NCBI RefSeq assembly: GCF_001187535.1
Contig: NZ_LFIO01000381.1
Location: 1 to 64,000 of the forward strand
Direction: 5' to 3'
Source of the DNA: Rhizobium ecuadorense
Lineage (GTDB): Bacteria; Pseudomonadota; Alphaproteobacteria; Rhizobiales; Rhizobiaceae
DNA: 64,000 nt
Shown: positions 53,416 through 61,183 of the stretch, piece after piece
How the letters are laid out: every line of letters begins with the position of its first letter
How positions within the stretch are numbered: the stretch's first letter is position 1
Translations under genes and position numbers: made by a program
Notes under the pieces: generated by a model
Told to the model about the DNA's origin: nothing
The model's database searches: none
What the model saw: only the letters and a program-made list of their open reading frames with translations

Positions 53416-54033
53416 TGGGATCGTCCTTTTCCCTTAGTCGGTGTAGTATCCGCGCCCCCGAGAGGAAGCGGACGGCTTTAGCTTTCGCCCCGATCGATTG
53501 GGACGAAGGGTCAGTCGGAGAAGTCACGTACGGGGAAAGAACGTCTACGTAGGCGGGTAGTCCCGCGCCGCCTTCCAAACGGAAGGGATTACCACATCAG
53601 TCCAGTCACCGGCATGCAAATGCCCGAGTAGGTGAATTGGTGCCAGCTTTTCGGGCAAAAAGCAAGCGGGATTCTTTTGGCATGCCCGCATCGATGGCAG
53701 GAAATGCCGAAGATTCAGATACTTGACGGAGAGTTAGCGGTTCCTTGTATTGATGTGTCATAGCGGGATTCCGTGCCGAAACGGGATGAAAGGCAGATTC
53801 GGCGGCCGGTGTGGATTGTGTCGTGGGCGGCGCCTGCTGCGTCGGTACACCAATCAGCCCTCATCGTGAGGTGCGGAAGCCGAAGGCTGAAGCCTCGAAG
53901 GGCGGGGCTGCCACCGGCGCCATTGCCTTCGATTTTGGAGGCGGGGCATGCGAAATTGTATCGGAAGTTTCCACGCCCGCCCTCTTGGTTCCTCCTCACC
54001 ATGAGGGCTGAACTTGAGGCCTATGGCCATCGC
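53416..54033. other. cspA leader and intergenic region with dispersed repeats
   Basis: The first ~170 bp next to cspA (53416-53590) probably form its long 5' untranslated leader (several short inverted repeats such as CCCCGATCGATTGGGA). From about 53856 to 54012 lie dispersed palindromic units (CCCTCATCGTGAGG, CGAAGGGCGGGGC, CACCATGAGGGC). No protein-coding gene is supported. Confidence 0.5.
53856..54012. repeat. Dispersed palindromic repeats (intergenic mosaic type)
   Basis: Units starting GCCCTCATCGTGAGG and CGAAGGGCGGGGC (53856-53910), and CCTCCTCACCATGAGGGC (about 53990-54008). They fit the same family as the repeat at 8261. They lie downstream of the convergent or adjacent exported-protein gene. 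Confidence 0.5.
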
Positions 54034-54501
54034 CTACTGCGCATCACCCAGCAACGCGCTCAGGGTCCACGGAGTTTCCCCTTTCTGATTGGCGATATCG
54101 TCGACCTTCCAGCCACCATGCTGCCGCACCAGCGTGTAGAAGAGCGTCACCTCTTCGCCGTTTTCGAACTGAACCTCCACCTCGGCCTTATCATCCAGCA
54201 GGATCGGCTGGCCGATCCTGACGTCGCTCGCCCTGCCGTCCTGGCCTGATATGACGGGATCGAAGTCGATCGCGCCGACATCGCCATCGGGCGTGTTGTC
54301 GAGGTCGGTCTGGAGGAGCTCGTTCAGATGGTCGGAGAAGAAGATCGAATAAGGCGAGGGCGCCTCGGCATCGCTGTTGTCGGTGTTGTAACTGTAGAGC
54401 GCCTTGAGCAGCGCCTTCGGCGTCTTGTAGGTCTCGGCCGATGCGGGCAGGGCTGCGAGCGCCGACACGGCAAGGGCGAGGATGAATGTGGGCAGACGCA
54501 T
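54034..54501 (-). CDS. Exported DUF3828-like protein
   Basis: A 155-aa protein with a signal peptide (MRLPTFILALAVSALAALPASA) and an NTF2-like domain: a helical start TPKALLKALYSYN and C-terminal strands VEVQFENGEEVTLFYTLV and GGWKVDDIANQ, the pattern of DUF3828 immunity-like or exported proteins. GAGGAGAG precedes the ATG at 54501. Function unknown. Confidence 0.8.
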   Translation of the reverse strand: MRLPTFILALAVSALAALPASAETYKTPKALLKALYSYNTDNSDAEAPSPYSIFFSDHLNELLQTDLDNTPDGDVGAIDFDPVISGQDGRASDVRIGQPILLDDKAEVEVQFENGEEVTLFYTLVRQHGGWKVDDIANQKGETPWTLSALLGDAQ

Positions 54502-54729
54502 GCGGGCTCTCCTCGGACGGGTGGAAATCATAACCGAAACCGGCGTCAAGGTGGAGCTGCATTTTGAGAGGGGTTGCCTGGGAGTGGCCGCCGGCCTTGC
54601 CGTCTCTGGCAGGTCTGAGGGTGTCAGGCAAGTTCGGTCGGTGGGACTACGATAGCCACGCGGGAAGTCCTACCTTTTGTCGAGATCGCCGGTGACGCAT
54701 CTCTGCGTCCACCGGCAATCGTATCGCGA

Positions 54730-57576
54730 TTAGATCAACGTCTCATGCAACAGGCTCGAAAACGACGGCTCGAAGACGTCCTTCACGGTGATCGTGAAGT
54801 CGTGGCTGGTGGTATTTCCAGCCGCGTCATAGGCTTCAGCGGTGAAGGTCAGGCTATGGTTGCTTTCGAAGTCGATTGCTGCCTTGGTCTGGATCTTGTT
54901 GCCGACGAGCTTGAAAATGCCGTCCGCATCATCTGTCAGCCGCCACTTCACCGTGCCCCCTTCCGGATCGACGGCCGAGAGAAGGCCGACCGAGGTGCCG
55001 ATCGCGACGTTCTCGGAGATCGAGCTGCGTGAGAAGGACAGCTTTATCGGCGCCTGGTTGACCGGCGCTTCGTTGACGTCGAGGACGTTGATCGTGATGT
55101 CCTTTTCCACAGTGACCTTGCCGTCGGAGACGGCGACCTTGATCGTGTGCGATTTGGCTGTCTCGTAGTCCAGCGCCTTCGAGGTGACGATGCGGTTGCC
55201 GTTGATCCGGAAATGATCGTCGTCGCCGTCAAGGAGTTTGTACGTGAGGACGTCGCCGTCGGCGTCCTTGGCGCTGAGCAGACCAACCGTGGTCCAGATC
55301 GGCGTGTCCTCCGACATGGAGGTTTTCGAGAGCTGGATATTGGTCGGCGCGGCGTTGCTTTTAGGCGTGAAGCTTTCCGTGGCGAAGTCGTAGACGCCGT
55401 CGGCAAAACGGGCGAATTCGACGTCGGTCAGCGTGTCCGTCCCTTCAGCGGCGCTCGTCAGGATGTGACCGCCATTGCTCAATGCCAGGGAATAATTGGC
55501 GAAATTGCCGGCGAAGAACGCCGTGTCGATGCCGGCGCCGCCATCAATGGTGTCGTTGCCGCCGCCGCCGGTCAATTTGTCATTGCCGGCATTGCCATTG
55601 AGGATGTCGTTGCCGCCGCTGCCGTCGAAAATGTCGTTACCGTCGGTGCCGGTAAATTCGTCGTCGCCGCCGCCGGTCTTGACGTCGATGCCGGAGACAT
55701 TACCGGCAATGTAAGCCCCGAGATCCCCCAACTCGTCGGAAAGGTCGAGGTGGGCGCTGTCCGTCAAAGCCAATGAGGCGTTGAAATCGTGGAACGGATC
55801 GGTCGAGTAAACGATCTTTTCAAAGCTCTCGAATTGCGCGCTCGAACCGGCAACCGACCATCCCTCCGTTTCAAGGATTTCGATGTTCTTGATCGTCAGG
55901 CCCCGGAGCGAGATGGCTTCAAGACTATCAATCCCGGCGCCGCCGTCGATCGTTCCGGAAACTAGAGCGAATGTCTCTACGGTTATGGCATCGTCGCCAT
56001 CGCCGGCATCGACGTTAAAGACCTCAGGGGTATGGCCGAAGCGGTCACCATCGGAGATTGTATCGTTGCCCCCGCCGCCTTTGATGATGTCATTTCCGAC
56101 GTCGCCCACGATCTGGTCATTGCCGTCGCCGCCATTCAGAATATCATTGCCATCTCTGCCGGCGAGCAGGTCATTGCCATCGCCACCATTCAGCGTGTCA
56201 TTGCCATCACCGCCACGAAGCTGATCGCTTCCGGCGCCGCCGTTCAGCGTATCATTGCCATCGCCGCCATCGATGTTGTCGTGACCAGCGCCCGTCGTGA
56301 TCACGTTGTCGCCGCTTGAGCCCGTCACGTTTGCAGAGCCCGAACCCAATTCGTCTGCAAGGTTTACCGTCCCGGAATCCGAGATGACCAGGTTGACCGG
56401 GACGAGAGGATTGTCGGAGTCGCGGATGACGTCGTAAGCGTCGAACTCAGCGCCGGTCTTGGTGATCGTGGCGCCGTGCGTGTCCAGGATATTCAGCGGA
56501 GTACCCGGCCCGGGGCTGTTGATGGTGAACGTTTCCGTGGCGAAACTGTAGACGCCATCGGCAAAGCGCGCGAATTCGACGTCTGTCAGCTTATCCATGC
56601 CCTCAAGCGCGCTCGTCACGACACGGCTGCCATTGTCGATCGCCAGGGAATAGTTGACAAAGTTGCCTGAGAAGATTGCGGTGTCGATGCCGTCGCCGCC
56701 ATTGATGGTGTCGTTGCCGGCGCCGCCCGTCAATTTGTCATTGCCGGCATTACCATTGATGAGGTCGTTGCCGCCGCTGCCGTCGAAAATGTCGTCGATG
56801 TCGCTGCCCGCGAACTCGTCGTTGCCGGCGCCGGTCTTTGCGTCGACGCCGGAGAAGCCGGTGATAAAAGCTCCGAGATTTCCCAGCTCGTCGGAAAGAT
56901 CGAGGTGGGCGCTGTCAGTAACCGCCAATGATGGGCGAAAATCAGGGAACGGAAAAGTCGATCCCAGAATCTTGTCGAAGCTTTCGAACTGCGCGCTCGA
57001 ACCGAAAACCTGCGAGAATCCGGTCTCAAGGACTTCGATGTTCTTGAGCGTCAAGCCCTGGAGCGATTGGGCTTGCAGCGTATCGATCCCGGCGCCGCCA
57101 TCGATCGTCCCTGATATCTGTGACGCGAATCTGTCGATGGTTATGGCATCGTTGCCAGCGCCCGCGTCAATGTTGATGAGTTCCGGCTGGGGGCCGCCAG
57201 GTCCCGGCAGAAAGACGGAAAAGCCACCATCGGTGATGCTGTCGTTGCCGTCGCCGCCGATCAGTTTGTCGTTGCCGCTGCCGCCAGTGATCACATCGTC
57301 ACCGGCGCCGCCGTTCAGCGTATCATTGCCATCACCGCCATTGATGTTGTCGTTGCCGGCGCCCGTCGTGATCACATTGTCGCCGCTCGAGCCCGTCACG
57401 TTCGCGGAGACCGAACCCAACTCGTCGACCAGATCGGCCACGCCTGAATCCGAGACGACCAGCGTGACAGCCGAGGAAGGGCTGGTGGCGGAGTGGCGGA
57501 TAACGTCGTAAGCTTCGAACTCGGCGCCGGTCTTGGTAATCGTTGCGCCGTTGGTGTCCAGAATATTCAAGGCCAT
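54730..57576 (-). CDS. Large RTX (hemolysin-type Ca-binding) protein with cadherin-like C-terminus
   Basis: A 948-aa protein without signal peptide. Two long halves start with near-identical LNILDTNGATITKTGAEFEA-type segments (about 3 and 385), each followed by RTX nonapeptide blocks (GGDGNDTLNGGAGDD). Residues about 755-940 hold two cadherin/VCBS-like domains (SMSEDTPIWTTVGLLSAKDADGD; SISENVAIGTSVGLLSAVDPEGG), then a short tail ending LLHETLI. Calcium-driven folding after type I secretion is typical of such proteins. The repeats also create long false frames on the other strand. Start ATG 57576. Confidence 0.9.
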   Translation of the reverse strand: MALNILDTNGATITKTGAEFEAYDVIRHSATSPSSAVTLVVSDSGVADLVDELGSVSANVTGSSGDNVITTGAGNDNINGGDGNDTLNGGAGDDVITGGSGNDKLIGGDGNDSITDGGFSVFLPGPGGPQPELINIDAGAGNDAITIDRFASQISGTIDGGAGIDTLQAQSLQGLTLKNIEVLETGFSQVFGSSAQFESFDKILGSTFPFPDFRPSLAVTDSAHLDLSDELGNLGAFITGFSGVDAKTGAGNDEFAGSDIDDIFDGSGGNDLINGNAGNDKLTGGAGNDTINGGDGIDTAIFSGNFVNYSLAIDNGSRVVTSALEGMDKLTDVEFARFADGVYSFATETFTINSPGPGTPLNILDTHGATITKTGAEFDAYDVIRDSDNPLVPVNLVISDSGTVNLADELGSGSANVTGSSGDNVITTGAGHDNIDGGDGNDTLNGGAGSDQLRGGDGNDTLNGGDGNDLLAGRDGNDILNGGDGNDQIVGDVGNDIIKGGGGNDTISDGDRFGHTPEVFNVDAGDGDDAITVETFALVSGTIDGGAGIDSLEAISLRGLTIKNIEILETEGWSVAGSSAQFESFEKIVYSTDPFHDFNASLALTDSAHLDLSDELGDLGAYIAGNVSGIDVKTGGGDDEFTGTDGNDIFDGSGGNDILNGNAGNDKLTGGGGNDTIDGGAGIDTAFFAGNFANYSLALSNGGHILTSAAEGTDTLTDVEFARFADGVYDFATESFTPKSNAAPTNIQLSKTSMSEDTPIWTTVGLLSAKDADGDVLTYKLLDGDDDHFRINGNRIVTSKALDYETAKSHTIKVAVSDGKVTVEKDITINVLDVNEAPVNQAPIKLSFSRSSISENVAIGTSVGLLSAVDPEGGTVKWRLTDDADGIFKLVGNKIQTKAAIDFESNHSLTFTAEAYDAAGNTTSHDFTITVKDVFEPSFSSLLHETLI

Positions 57577-57960
57577 ATTAAACCTACCCCAATGGATGCG
57601 TTGCATTCTATGAAAATCGGAAATCCTCAGTAGAACTGTTCTTGCCGCTTCAACGGACGACAACCCTCTGGGGATCTATGCCAATCCCCTATTAAGTTTT
57701 CAATGCAAAATTGTGTCTTTTCATTGCTCTTTTAATCAAAAATTAAGGACGAGATACTGGGAGAAGCATTTTGATTTGAGAACTCAAAGGCATATTTTGA
57801 TCTGCTAAATAGTATCATTTTTTATTTTCAGCCGAGGTACTCTCGGCAAAATTGTGTTTTGAAGCGGGTTTTCGACGGCGCCGCGCTGCGGATCATCCGA
57901 GCCACCATCGCAGGTTGGTGCTGGCTTTCGACGTGTTCCTGCATTCCCGCGCGGGAGGTC
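57577..57960. other. AT-rich upstream region of the RTX gene
   Basis: The only markedly AT-rich stretch of this size in the window (about 57690-57860). TTTGAG (57775-57780) and CTCAAA (57783-57788) flank AA, and the 12-mer GCAAAATTGTGT occurs at 57705-57716 and again at 57845-57856. It likely holds the RTX promoter and regulator sites. No gene seen. Confidence 0.5.
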
Positions 57961-58347
57961 TTACTTGAGCTTGATGAGGCCCGCCGCGGTGGCGGTAAAT
58001 CCGCAGGCGCGGTAGAAGCCGGTCAGGTGCGGTTCGAAATCGACATGCAGCCACGCAGCGCCGCGCTCTCGTGCAACTCTCGTCGCTTCCCTGACCAACC
58101 GCGTCGCAATCCCCTGCCGGCGCAGGTCGGGATGCGCCGAGGTGTCGAGAATGAAGGCATGAATGCCGCCATCCCAGGCGACGTTGACGAAGCCGACGAG
58201 TGTGTCGTCGTGATAGGCGCCGATATGGGCGAGGCTGCGGGAGAGGATGCGGGAGAAATCCGGTGCTTCGGGCGTGCTCCAGGCTGCTGACCAGAGGGCG
58301 TTGAGTTCGGCGGGCGAGGGGAAGGGGTCGATGCGGAGTTCGGGCAT
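57961..58347 (-). CDS. GNAT-family N-acetyltransferase
   Basis: A 128-aa GNAT: MPELRIDPFPSPAELNALWS, then HIGAYHDDTLVGFVNVAWDGGIHAFILDTSAHPDLRRQGIATRLVREAT with the acetyl-CoA RRQGIAT loop, and FEPHLTGFYRACGF. It is divergent from the SRAP gene. A frameshifted close copy lies at 60217-60587. Confidence 0.88.
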   Translation of the reverse strand: MPELRIDPFPSPAELNALWSAAWSTPEAPDFSRILSRSLAHIGAYHDDTLVGFVNVAWDGGIHAFILDTSAHPDLRRQGIATRLVREATRVARERGAAWLHVDFEPHLTGFYRACGFTATAAGLIKLK

Positions 58348-58481
58348 GGCTGGTTTCCGATTCGTTTGTCAAGTCGCTTGCCGGACGTGTTTTTCGGCCA
58401 ATTCCGCTTACTTCGCAATGGGATCGATTGCTGGGGCAGACCGCGAAGGAGCATTCCTGAACGGGTACAACTGACGCTTTG

Positions 58482-58515
58482 TTGACGATGTCTCTGTCGA
58501 GAACATAATCAGAAC
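58482..58515 (+). promoter_or_regulatory. SOS promoter of the SRAP gene with LexA box on the -10
   Basis: A -35 TTGACG (58482-58487), a 16-bp spacer and -10 CATAAT (58504-58509) form a good sigma-70 promoter. The alphaproteobacterial LexA box GAAC-ATAATCA-GAAC (58501-58515, a GAAC direct repeat with 7-nt gap) covers the -10. LexA binding would block polymerase directly. Confidence 0.75.
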
Positions 58516-58543
58516 GTCTAATACTCCATCGGCGGGAAGCGCG

Positions 58544-59266
58544 ATGTGCGGACGCATCTTCGTTAAAACTTCGCTTGAAGAATTGATCAGCAATTTCGCC
58601 TTTGCGGTGAAGGGCGGGGATATCGACGGGCTGGGAAATCGCTTTCCCCGCTGGAATGGAGCGCCGTCGCAAGATTATCCTATTATCGTCAGGGACATCG
58701 TGCGCGAACCCGATACGTCAGGCCCCATATTCGTCACCGCCCGCTGGGGTCTGATGCCTTCCTGGGCCAAGCCCGGCGGCCGGCCGCCGCCGGTCAATGT
58801 TCGATGCGAGACGATCAGCGGCAACGGCATGTTCCGCTCGGCATACCGATCGCGTCGCTGCCTCGTTCCGATCAATGGCTTCTTCGAATGGAAGGACATT
58901 CACGGGACCGGCAAGAACAAGCAGCCCTATGCCATCGCCATGAAAGACGGCTCGCCTTTTGCGCTCGCGGGCATATGGGAGACGTGGACGGACGAGAAGG
59001 GCGTGTCCATCCGCAACTTCGCCGTCGTCACCTGCGAGCCGAACGAGATGATGGCGGAGATTCATGACCGCATGCCTGTCATCCTGCATCGCGCGGATTA
59101 CGAGAGATGGCTGTCAGCCGAACCGGACCCGAACGATCTTATGAAGCCTTTCCCAGCGGAACTGATGTCGATGTGGAAGATCGGCCGGGATGTCGGCTCT
59201 CCGAAGAACGACAGGCCGGAGATCATCGAAGAGGCCGAGGATGATCCGGAACCGACGCTGATCTAG
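58544..59266 (+). CDS. SOS response-associated peptidase (SRAP / YedK-HMCES family)
   Basis: A 240-aa SRAP protein that binds abasic sites in single-stranded DNA through its N-terminal Cys. Key residues are all present: C2 (MCGRIF), N39 (WNGAPS), E115 (GFFEWK), H174 (HDRMPVIL). The promoter carries a LexA box. Its stop lies inside a palindromic repeat (59264-59266). Confidence 0.93.
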   Translation: MCGRIFVKTSLEELISNFAFAVKGGDIDGLGNRFPRWNGAPSQDYPIIVRDIVREPDTSGPIFVTARWGLMPSWAKPGGRPPPVNVRCETISGNGMFRSAYRSRRCLVPINGFFEWKDIHGTGKNKQPYAIAMKDGSPFALAGIWETWTDEKGVSIRNFAVVTCEPNEMMAEIHDRMPVILHRADYERWLSAEPDPNDLMKPFPAELMSMWKIGRDVGSPKNDRPEIIEEAEDDPEPTLI

Positions 59267-59423
59267 AGCATGATGCCGAAAAGTGTGAGCGGTTTTCGGG
59301 CGACATCATGCTCTAACTCTTTAATTTAGAACAGGATTCAGATTTTTGGCCGGTCCGGCCTAAAATCATCCTGTTCTAGAGCAATCCCGGCAAAAGCGCG
59401 CGGCGGTTTTGTCGGGATGGCTC
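59265..59423. repeat. Three adjacent palindromic repeat units
   Basis: Unit 1: AGAGCATGATG (59265-59275) / CATCATGCTCT (59304-59314). Unit 2: TAGAACAGGAT (59327-59337) / ATCCTGTTCTA (59368-59378). Unit 3: near-palindrome GAGCAATCCCGGCAAAA / TTTTGTCGGGATGGCTC (about 59379-59423). Units 1 and 2 have perfect 11-bp arms. Such hairpins are common in Rhizobiaceae (from memory). The first overlaps the SRAP stop codon and may act as terminator. Confidence 0.75.
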
Positions 59424-59496
59424 TGATTTTACCGGCTCGGGCGGAGCCATTCACGAAACCATGCGGCAGAGACATCCTCATGAGGAGAGGAAACGC

Positions 59497-60195
59497 ATGC
59501 TAGACGATATCGGAACGCTTCTGAGATCGTTCCTCAATAATGCCCTTCGCAAACAGCCTCAGCGTCGCATCCGGGATTTCGGCGGCTATGAGGTCGGCAA
59601 GCGCCGAAAGCTGCATGTCATCGAGCCGATCGCCTGGGACACGGCGGAATTTCTCTGCACCTATCTCCGCATCAGGCTGCGCGGTGAACCGGCGAGCCGG
59701 GAAGGCGTCGCGTCTGCCGTCGCCGCAGCCTTGAAGAATGTCTCCGATGAGTTCGCCTACAAGCTGACCTGGCACAGTGACGAAGCCTGGAGCAGCGTTT
59801 GCAACTCGGTCGCGGAGTATCTGGAAGGCTGCCTGCAGATCGAGCCGAAACCCTATGATGGATCGCTGACGGCGCAATCGGACTATAATGGCTGGAAGAG
59901 CTGGGAGATGGTCATCAGCGGCGAGACGCCGAGGGGAAGATGGCGTCACTCCTGGAAGGAAAAGCCCGGCGACGATTTCATCGGCTTCCACGGCGAGGCC
60001 TGCATGGGGCGGATCTTCAAGATCGATCTGACGGGGTCAGACGAGCGCTGGTACTGGCTGATCGCGGCCGACGGCAGCCCTCGACGCGGATGGCCGGCGG
60101 CGGGGTACGAGGCGAGCGCCAGGAGTGCTGCCTGTCGGGTGGAGCGGATTTACTTTGCGCTGGTGAAGGGTGAGGGGAGGACGGGGTGTGGGTGA
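59497..60195 (+). CDS. Hypothetical protein
   Basis: A 232-aa soluble protein starting MLDDIGTLLRSFLNNALRKQ, with a mixed Trp-rich C-terminal half (YNGWKSWEMVISG, RWRHSWKEKPGDDFIGFHGE, RWYWLIAADGSPRRGW). No family recognised. GAGGAGAGG precedes the ATG at 59497. It lies between the SRAP gene and the GNAT pseudogene on the same strand as SRAP; three palindromes separate the two. Confidence 0.65.
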   Translation: MLDDIGTLLRSFLNNALRKQPQRRIRDFGGYEVGKRRKLHVIEPIAWDTAEFLCTYLRIRLRGEPASREGVASAVAAALKNVSDEFAYKLTWHSDEAWSSVCNSVAEYLEGCLQIEPKPYDGSLTAQSDYNGWKSWEMVISGETPRGRWRHSWKEKPGDDFIGFHGEACMGRIFKIDLTGSDERWYWLIAADGSPRRGWPAAGYEASARSAACRVERIYFALVKGEGRTGCG

Positions 60196-60216
60196 GTGGG
60201 GAAGGCTAGGCTAGCT

Positions 60217-60587
60217 TCATGAGGCCCAGGTCGGCCGGAAGCCGCAGGCGCGATAGAAGGAGGTCAGGTGCGGCTCGAAATCGACATGCAGCCACTCGGC
60301 GCCGCGCGCGCGGGTAATCCGCATGGCTTCCCTGACCAGTTGCGTGGCGATGCCCTGCCGGCGCATGTCGGGGTGAACGCAGGTGTGGAGAAGGAAGGCA
60401 TGAATGCCGCCGTCCCAGGCGACGTTGACGAAGCCGACGAGCCTGTTGTCGTGATAGGCGCCGATATGGGCGAGGCTGCGGGCAGGATGCGGGAGAAGTC
60501 CGGTGCGGTGGGTGCGTTCGAGGCGGCGGACCAGAGGGGGTTGAGGTCGTCGGGCGAGGGGAAGGGGTCGATGCGGAGTTCGGGCAT
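60217..60587 (-). pseudogene. Frameshifted GNAT acetyltransferase, duplicate of 57961-58347
   Basis: Read from ATG 60587 the frame begins MPELRIDPFPSPDDLNPLWS like the intact gene, but a single-base deletion near 60480-60485 (intact: GCGGGAGAGGATG; here: GCGGGCAGGATG) shifts it. The second part (LAHIGAYHDNRLVGFVNVAW) continues in another frame to 60217. Near the end a 4-base difference shifts the frame again: the intact gene ends GLIKLK, here GLMKLA appears only in a third frame. This is a decaying copy. Confidence 0.8.
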
Positions 60588-60663
60588 GGGTGGCGCCTCC
60601 TTCCTCCATGCTGGCGGTGTGTTGGCTGGCACGATAGGCCCTGGCGAGGCGTTCTGATATAGC

Positions 60664-61113
60664 CTAAACGTGCCCCCAAATTTTCCGCAGCGGCGTTCCA
60701 AGGCATTCAGCCATCTTCCGATCCTGCTCCTCGGTGGTATCGCCGATGCCTGGATTGTGGGCCTCGAGAGCAAAGCGGCCGAACGCGGCGGGCCAGATAT
60801 ACCGCAAGTCGTTCAATGATACTGTGGCGCCGCAGCAAGGGGCCACGGTGTTGAGGTCTTTAAACCCATCGGCGGAAGCCGCCTCCATCGCCTCTCCCCA
60901 CCATTCCTGGGCATCCGCGCCGCAGGCGCTGCATTCCACTCCAGACCAGTTTTCGCCGGGATCGTAGAACCTGATCTCATCCTCGAAGCTCGCTTTCACT
61001 TCATCCGCCCCGGGGATGATTGTTTCCAATAAGGAGACTGCTTTGTTTGCGTTTTCCGGGGAGGGTTGCCAAGACGGGTCGGCTGGGACGTAGCGTAGAA
61101 TGGTGTCGGACAT
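60664..61113 (-). CDS. Hypothetical protein with Cys motifs
   Basis: A 149-aa protein: MSDTILRYVPADPSWQPSPE..., with VECSACGADAQEWWG (Cys-x-x-Cys, residues about 60-63) and APCCGATVSL (adjacent Cys pair), together possibly one zinc site. The rest is a mixed fold with LNDLRYIWPAAFGRFALEAHNPG. No family recognised beyond similarity to small zinc-ribbon-like uncharacterised proteins. Separated from uvrB by 70 bp; same strand. Confidence 0.65.
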   Translation of the reverse strand: MSDTILRYVPADPSWQPSPENANKAVSLLETIIPGADEVKASFEDEIRFYDPGENWSGVECSACGADAQEWWGEAMEAASADGFKDLNTVAPCCGATVSLNDLRYIWPAAFGRFALEAHNPGIGDTTEEQDRKMAECLGTPLRKIWGHV

Positions 61114-61183
61114 TGTTGCTTCCCTTTTGGCTCAACGCGCCGGGTTCATCGACCGTTTGTATGCACCAAAACAGTGGTGTTCG

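Noticed and set aside
53773..54249. 158-aa plus-strand frame
   Set aside because: Covers dispersed repeats and the antisense of the DUF3828-like gene; no independent support.
54745..57511. Long open frames on the plus strand opposite the RTX gene
   Set aside because: They come from the periodic GC-rich RTX codons read in antisense; no ribosome sites, no recognisable domains, and extreme composition.
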